A stretch of 64,000 bases of DNA from an uncultured bacterium (GTDB lineage Bacteria > Bacillota > Clostridia > Lachnospirales > Lachnospiraceae). Positions 60,380 through 64,000 of the stretch are shown here, one piece after another (position 1 is the stretch's first letter; each line of letters opens with the position of its first letter). The notes beneath the pieces were generated by a model. That model worked only from the letters and a program-made list of their open reading frames with translations. It made no database searches and was not told the origin of the DNA. Both the position numbers and the translations under genes were made by a program. The stretch spans positions 39,057 through 103,056 of the forward strand of contig CAJMPJ010000008.1 in assembly GCA_905215155.1 (NCBI GenBank), read 5' to 3'.

Positions 60380-60721
60380 ATGAATCAACCGCACTTTACA
60401 TATGAGGCAGATGGCCATACACTGATCGTACATCTGCCGGAGGAGTTGGATCATCATAACTGCTCAGGACTCAAATACGAAACCGATCTGATCCTTTCAG
60501 AAAATTACATCAAACGGATTCTGTTTGATTTTACAAAAACCAGATTCATGGACTCTTCGGGATTAGGAATTTTGCTGAATCGTTATAAACAGATGGCATT
60601 AAGCGGAGGAACCGTTGCCATCTACGGTGCAGGCGCCCAGGCTCTCCGCATTCTTAAAATGGGAGGCATTTTAAAATTAATGAAATTATATGACTCTAAG
60701 GAAGCAGCAGTCACAGGTTGA
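60380..60721 (+). CDS. spoIIAA: anti-sigma F factor antagonist SpoIIAA
   Basis: This 113-aa STAS-domain protein has LPEELDHHNCSGLKYETD near the start and the phosphorylation motif FMDSSGLGILLNRYKQM, where Ser59 matches the B. subtilis SpoIIAA Ser58. It releases sigma F from SpoIIAB in the forespore when dephosphorylated. ATG 60380 follows GGAGGAGATTGCAT; the frame's earlier start at 60326 lies inside the preceding terminator. Confidence 0.97.
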   Translation: MNQPHFTYEADGHTLIVHLPEELDHHNCSGLKYETDLILSENYIKRILFDFTKTRFMDSSGLGILLNRYKQMALSGGTVAIYGAGAQALRILKMGGILKLMKLYDSKEAAVTG

Positions 60722-60731
60722 GGAGGAACGT

Positions 60732-61166
60732 ATGTCTGAACAAAACAAACCAGAAATTCTGAAAATGGAATTGGAGGCCTTATCAAAGAATGAGGAATTT
60801 GCCAGAGTGGCAGTGGCTGTTTTTATGGCGAGATTAAATCCTACTCTGGAAGAGGTGGATGATGTAAAAACAGCCGTGTCGGAGGCAGTTACCAACGCAG
60901 TCATCCATGGATATCAGGGGAAGGGAGGGATCATATACCTGGAAGTTGGAGTGGAAGGTCAGGAGATCACCATTACCATTCGGGATACCGGAATTGGAAT
61001 CCCGGATATTAAGCAGGCCATGGAGCCTATGTATACCACAGATCCTGACGGAGAGCGCACCGGTATGGGGTTTTCCTTTATGGAAGCATTTATGGATGAG
61101 GTGGAAGTACAGTCGGCGCCGGATGAAGGAACTGCCGTGACCATGAAAAAGAAGATTAACGGGTGA
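60732..61166 (+). CDS. spoIIAB: anti-sigma F factor / serine kinase SpoIIAB
   Basis: This 144-aa GHKL kinase has the N box EAVTNAVIHGYQG, the G1 box IRDTGIGIPD and the G2 region GERTGMGFSFMEAFMD. It phosphorylates SpoIIAA and sequesters sigma F. ATG 60732 follows GAGGAGGAACGT, 10 bases after the spoIIAA stop. Confidence 0.97.
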   Translation: MSEQNKPEILKMELEALSKNEEFARVAVAVFMARLNPTLEEVDDVKTAVSEAVTNAVIHGYQGKGGIIYLEVGVEGQEITITIRDTGIGIPDIKQAMEPMYTTDPDGERTGMGFSFMEAFMDEVEVQSAPDEGTAVTMKKKING

Positions 61167-61171
61167 GCCTT

Positions 61172-61885
61172 ATGGATGAGACCATGAGATTGATACAAAT
61201 GGCTCACGAAGGAGATAAAGCGGCAAGGGATCAGCTCGTGACCGACAATTTCGGGTTGATCTGGAGCATTGTACGCAGATTTACAGGGCGGGGGTATGAA
61301 CCTGAGGATTTATTTCAGATCGGAAGCATCGGTTTGATGAAAGCCATTGACAAATTTGATTTATCCTATGATGTGAAATTTTCCACTTATGCGGTACCCA
61401 TGATTACAGGAGAAATCAAACGGTTTTTAAGAGATGACGGAATCATCAAAGTCAGCCGTTCCATTAAGGAAATGGCATTAAAAGTGAAGCGGGTGCGAGA
61501 AGAGTTGGTGTTCCGTTTTGGCAGAGAGCCTACGGTGGAGGAGATCGCCGGAGAAATCGGGGCCAGCAAAGAAGAAGTAGCAGCCTCCATGGAAGCCGGT
61601 GCCGAGGTGGAATCTTTATATCGTTCCGTCAATAAAAATGATGAAAACAGCATTTTGCTGATTGATAAAATCGAAGAGGAAAGCTCAGCCCAGGAAGAGC
61701 TTCTAAACCGAATGGTGCTTCGGGACTTGCTTACGGAGCTTTCTGACAAAGACAGGGAAATCATCATCAGGCGCTATTACTACAATGAAACACAAAGTCA
61801 GATCGCAGCAAAACTGGGAATATCCCAGGTTCAGGTTTCCCGGCTGGAAAAAAAGATTTTAAAACAAATGCGTGAAAAATTATAG
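61172..61885 (+). CDS. sigF: RNA polymerase sigma-F factor
   Basis: This 237-aa sigma-70 family factor drives early forespore transcription. It shows region 2 (DNFGLIWSIVRRFTGRGYEPEDLFQIGSIGLMKAIDKFDLSYDVKFSTYAVPMITGEIKRFLRDDG), region 3 and region 4 (LSDKDREIIIRRYYYNETQSQIAAKLGISQVQVSRLEKKILKQM). ATG 61172 gives the standard family start; GTG 61163 overlaps the spoIIAB stop and is an alternative. Confidence 0.97.
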   Translation: MDETMRLIQMAHEGDKAARDQLVTDNFGLIWSIVRRFTGRGYEPEDLFQIGSIGLMKAIDKFDLSYDVKFSTYAVPMITGEIKRFLRDDGIIKVSRSIKEMALKVKRVREELVFRFGREPTVEEIAGEIGASKEEVAASMEAGAEVESLYRSVNKNDENSILLIDKIEEESSAQEELLNRMVLRDLLTELSDKDREIIIRRYYYNETQSQIAAKLGISQVQVSRLEKKILKQMREKL

Positions 61886-61913
61886 AATAAAAAAATTGGT
61901 ACGGCTCATACTA
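61885..61913 (+). promoter_or_regulatory. sigma-G/sigma-F-type promoter for spoVA operon
   Basis: GAATA (61885-61889), 17 bases, then CATACTA (61907-61913) match the sigma-G pattern (GMATR, then CATnhTA). The box overlaps the last base of the sigF stop and lies 36 bases before the 53-aa ORF. Forespore control is what is known for spoVA operons. Confidence 0.65.
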
Positions 61914-61948
61914 ATTCTGAAAAACCAGAGAAAAGGATGTGAGCACGT

Positions 61949-62110
61949 ATGGAATCCGTTAAACACAAGCTTGTCATGGCACTTCTTATCGTGTGCCTGA
62001 TTGCAATTGCAGCAGCTATCTGGTATATGATTGCTGTTATGCCGGATGGTCTTGAAAAAGAAGGTACTCTTGTAGAAGCATTTCCCGGAATAGGGACGGT
62101 GATTTCATGA
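61949..62110 (+). CDS. small membrane protein heading the spoVA operon (53 aa)
   Basis: An ATG preceded by AAAGGATGTGAGCACGT opens a 53-codon frame with one strong membrane helix (LVMALLIVCLIAIAAAIWYMIAV) and a short acidic-to-hydrophobic tail (PDGLEKEGTLVEAFPGIGTVIS). Its stop overlaps the spoVAA start (ATGA), so the two are translationally coupled. It lies between a sigma-G-like promoter and spoVAA and is thus predicted to be made in the forespore. It has no counterpart in the classical spoVAA-AF set. Confidence 0.8.
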   Translation: MESVKHKLVMALLIVCLIAIAAAIWYMIAVMPDGLEKEGTLVEAFPGIGTVIS

Positions 62111-62733
62111 ACAAAACAGTATACTTAAATATTAGAGAAATTACCGAGGTTCATCATAAAGACATCCAATTAAAGGATGTAGCAGATGTATATTGTGACG
62201 ATTCTGCCACAATGAATAAGTGCAATGCCATGAGGATCAAAACCATTCATTTGGACCAGAATAAAAGGTATGTGGAAAGCGCTCTTGATGTCATTAAGAA
62301 GCTGGTGGAAATGGACCCGTCCATTTCTGTCACAAATGTGGGGAAAGTAGAATATATTATTGATTACCATAAACCCAAGCCTCCTCACTGGGCATGGCAA
62401 TGGGCCAAAACCATATTTGTATGCATCATATGTTTCTGTGGTGCTTCTTTCGCAATTATTACCTTTAACAACGATGTGAATGTTGCGGATGTATTTAAGG
62501 AAATTTATAAAATTGTAATGAGAGAAGAATCAAGCGGATTTACAATTCTTGAAATCTGCTATTCTGTCGGCTTGTTTTTGGGAATCGTCGGATTCTTTAA
62601 TCATTTTGCAAAATTCAAGATCAATACCGATCCGACGCCTATTGAGGTGGAAATGCGTCTTTATGAAGATAATGTCAGCAAAACTCTGATCCAGAACGAT
62701 GGAAGAAAGGAGTCCGATATTGATGTTACTTAA
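62107..62733 (+). CDS. spoVAA: stage V sporulation protein AA
   Basis: This 208-aa protein matches SpoVAA: an N-terminal soluble domain (VYLNIREITEVHHKDIQLKDVADVYC) and two C-terminal membrane segments (FVCIICFCGASFAIITFNNDVNVADVFKEIY; YSVGLFLGIVGFFNHFA). SpoVA proteins form the channel for dipicolinic acid uptake and release. It overlaps both neighbours. Confidence 0.95.
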   Translation: MNKTVYLNIREITEVHHKDIQLKDVADVYCDDSATMNKCNAMRIKTIHLDQNKRYVESALDVIKKLVEMDPSISVTNVGKVEYIIDYHKPKPPHWAWQWAKTIFVCIICFCGASFAIITFNNDVNVADVFKEIYKIVMREESSGFTILEICYSVGLFLGIVGFFNHFAKFKINTDPTPIEVEMRLYEDNVSKTLIQNDGRKESDIDVT

Positions 62734-63148
62734 AGAAGTATTTCTTGGTTTTATCGGGTTAAGCGCTGGCGGCATTATCGCAGCCGGCGTTTTTGCTTTT
62801 TTAGCGATGATCGGAGTTTTCCCCCGGATTATTGGATATACCAAGACCCATAAACACATCATTCTTTTTGAAACGTGCATCATTCTTGGAGGTGTACTCG
62901 GAAATATCTTTGATATTTATGAATTTCCAATTGGCTTTGGGGGGAATGTAGCTTTGGGGACTTATGGCCTGGCCGTAGGAATCTTTGTAGGCTGTCTGGT
63001 CATGTCACTTGCAGAAACGTTAAAAGCACTTCCTGTCATCAGCCGGAGAATTCATCTTGGGGTTGGTCTGCAGTATATCATTCTTTCCCTGGGCCTTGGT
63101 AAATTACTGGGATCCCTGGTATTTTTTGCGGAACGGTTCGGACAGTAA
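62723..63148 (+). CDS. spoVAB: stage V sporulation protein AB
   Basis: This 141-aa, four-helix membrane protein has the SpoVAB pattern FLGFIGLSAGGIIAAGVFAFLAMIGVFPRIIGYTKTH and LAVGIFVGCLVMSLAETLKALPVISRRI. It is part of the dipicolinic acid channel system. ATG 62723 has AAGGAG 10 bases upstream; it overlaps spoVAA by 11 bases. Confidence 0.94.
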   Translation: MLLKEVFLGFIGLSAGGIIAAGVFAFLAMIGVFPRIIGYTKTHKHIILFETCIILGGVLGNIFDIYEFPIGFGGNVALGTYGLAVGIFVGCLVMSLAETLKALPVISRRIHLGVGLQYIILSLGLGKLLGSLVFFAERFGQ

Positions 63149-63182
63149 ATGCAGCAACTATGGTACAGAACGGAGGAAAACA

Positions 63183-63635
63183 ATGGAGATAAACAAAAAA
63201 GCGTATGAAGCGTATGTAAAAGAAGTAACACCGGTACACAAAAAATGGCCTTCCATCATAAAGGCATTTCTGGTAGGGGGGATCATATGTACCCTGGGCC
63301 AGTTCATCACCAATATTTTTATGAATATGGGACTTGAAAAAGAGGCTGCCTCATCCTGGACGATTCTGGTCCTGATTGCCTCCAGCGTCATTTTAACGGG
63401 ACTGAATATCTATCCGAAAATCGTCCAATTCGGAGGTGCAGGTGCATTGGTGCCGATTACAGGTTTTGCAAACTCTGTCGTGGCCCCGGCTGTGGAATTT
63501 AAAGCGGAAGGCCAGGTATTTGGGATCGGCTGCAAGATATTTACCATTGCCGGACCCGTCATCTTATATGGAATATTAAGCTCCTGGATTCTTGGAGTTA
63601 TCGCCTATGTATTAATGGCTTTTGGGATACTGTAG
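63183..63635 (+). CDS. spoVAC: stage V sporulation protein AC
   Basis: This 150-aa membrane protein matches SpoVAC (YVKEVTPVHKKWPSIIKAFLVGGIICTLGQFITNIF; GGAGALVPITGFANSVVAPAVEFKAEGQVFGIGCKIFTIAGPVILYGI). In B. subtilis SpoVAC acts as a mechanosensitive channel for dipicolinic acid release. ATG 63183 follows CGGAGGAAAACA; the longer frame to 63057 covers the end of spoVAB and was rejected. Confidence 0.96.
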   Translation: MEINKKAYEAYVKEVTPVHKKWPSIIKAFLVGGIICTLGQFITNIFMNMGLEKEAASSWTILVLIASSVILTGLNIYPKIVQFGGAGALVPITGFANSVVAPAVEFKAEGQVFGIGCKIFTIAGPVILYGILSSWILGVIAYVLMAFGIL

Positions 63636-63666
63636 GAAGGAACAATTAGAGAAATGGAGAGAAGAT

Positions 63667-64000
63667 ATGCAGGTAGGAAAAGCAAGCATTAAATTTGAGG
63701 AACCGCCGGTCATTGAAAGTATGGCATCAATCGTCGGTAAAAAAGAAGGGGAAGGCCCTTTGGGAAAACTATTCGATATGGTAGAGCAGGATGATATGTT
63801 TGGAGCGGACACCTGGGAAAAAGCAGAAAGTGCTCTTCAAAAACAGACCGCTGATCTTGCCATAGAAAAAGGTGATATCCGGAGAAAAGATCTCCGCTAT
63901 TTGTTTGCGGGAGATTTGCTTGGACAGCTGATCGCCACTTCCTTTGGTACTGTGGATCTGGAAATACCGCTGTTTGGCTTATTCGGAGCCTGCTCCACCA
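63667..64000 (+). CDS. spoVAD: stage V sporulation protein AD (3' truncated by window)
   Basis: The first 111 codons of SpoVAD are present (MQVGKASIKFEEPPVIESMASIVGKKEGEGPLGKLFD ... DLRYLFAGDLLGQLIATSFGTVDLEIPLFGLFGACST). SpoVAD is a thiolase-fold protein that binds dipicolinic acid; GACST marks the thiolase-like Cys region. GGAGAGAAGAT precedes the ATG. spoVAE is expected to follow beyond the window. Confidence 0.95.
   Translation, partial: MQVGKASIKFEEPPVIESMASIVGKKEGEGPLGKLFDMVEQDDMFGADTWEKAESALQKQTADLAIEKGDIRRKDLRYLFAGDLLGQLIATSFGTVDLEIPLFGLFGACST

Noticed and set aside
1..64000. CRISPR arrays, prophage, insertion sequences, toxin-antitoxin or defence systems, tRNA/rRNA genes
   Set aside because: No regularly spaced repeats, transposase, integrase, Cas or restriction genes, or recognisable tRNA/rRNA sequence were found on either strand.

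Overview
The window looks like chromosome of an endospore-forming Clostridia member, most likely Lachnospiraceae of the Lacrimispora / Clostridium saccharolyticum type. This is inferred from low-to-moderate GC, strong AGGAGG ribosome binding sites, the order spoIIAA-spoIIAB-sigF followed by spoVAA-AB-AC-AD, Csp-type subtilases, a spore photoproduct lyase, a clostridial-type hydroxylamine reductase and lipoprotein-dependent ABC importers. I saw no phage, integrase, insertion sequence, CRISPR array, tRNA or rRNA.

Layout. 1-4.6 kb: end of an RND pump, an isolated Csp-like subtilase, a DUF554 membrane protein and a small hydrophilic protein. 4.6-5.1 kb: a gene-poor stretch holding a 22-codon ORF with its own hairpin terminator, three 11-bp-phased direct repeats and a decayed Cupin_5 gene. 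5.3-12 kb: an AraC-type membrane sensor-regulator, a sugar ABC importer (two permeases and a lipoprotein) and a second AraC regulator. 12.1-13.9 kb: tandem glycine riboswitch and Na+/glycine(alanine) symporter. 14.1-17.6 kb: MBOAT acyltransferase, SGNH hydrolase and AI-2E-type permease. 17.7-22.8 kb: a DUF1980 protein and a Mn/Zn/Fe ABC importer with its DtxR-family repressor and a palindromic operator. 23-32 kb: mixed single genes (VOC, APC permease, GNAT, DUF488, hcp, flavin reductase, ECF sigma with DUF4367 partner, an orphan FeoB-associated Cys-rich protein, an azoreductase behind a large dyad, an orphan citC).

32.4-36.1 kb: ribD-ribE-ribBA-ribH under an FMN riboswitch with a visible terminator. 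36.2-40.6 kb: HxlR regulator, then a radical SAM/SPASM protein translationally coupled to a FecB-FecCD-FecE type metallophore/corrinoid/heme importer. 40.6-45.2 kb: DUF454, DUF4491, a TetR regulator and lon, with nearly identical 18-bp sites before tetR and before lon, then DUF1858 and DUF6483 proteins. 45.3-49.8 kb: a chemoreceptor, an Lgt-family protein and spore photoproduct lyase. 49.9-53.3 kb: two tandem Csp-like subtilases with matching promoter-like boxes. 53.4-60.3 kb: an orphan ThiY/NrtA-like lipoprotein, a tiny lipoprotein, HAD hydrolase, YerC/TrpR-like regulator, DUF1836 protein, RidA, folC, a 46-codon ORF and a TPR protein. 60.4-64 kb: the spoIIA operon, then a sigma-G-like promoter, an unannotated 53-aa membrane protein and the spoVA operon, cut by the window end in spoVAD.

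Most notable points: all three Csp-like subtilases have Gly in place of the catalytic Ser, and the isolated one has also lost the catalytic Asp and the oxyanion Asn; the self-contained 22-codon unit at 4.7 kb; the rSAM-FecB translational coupling; the TetR/lon operator pair; and the small membrane protein heading the spoVA operon.
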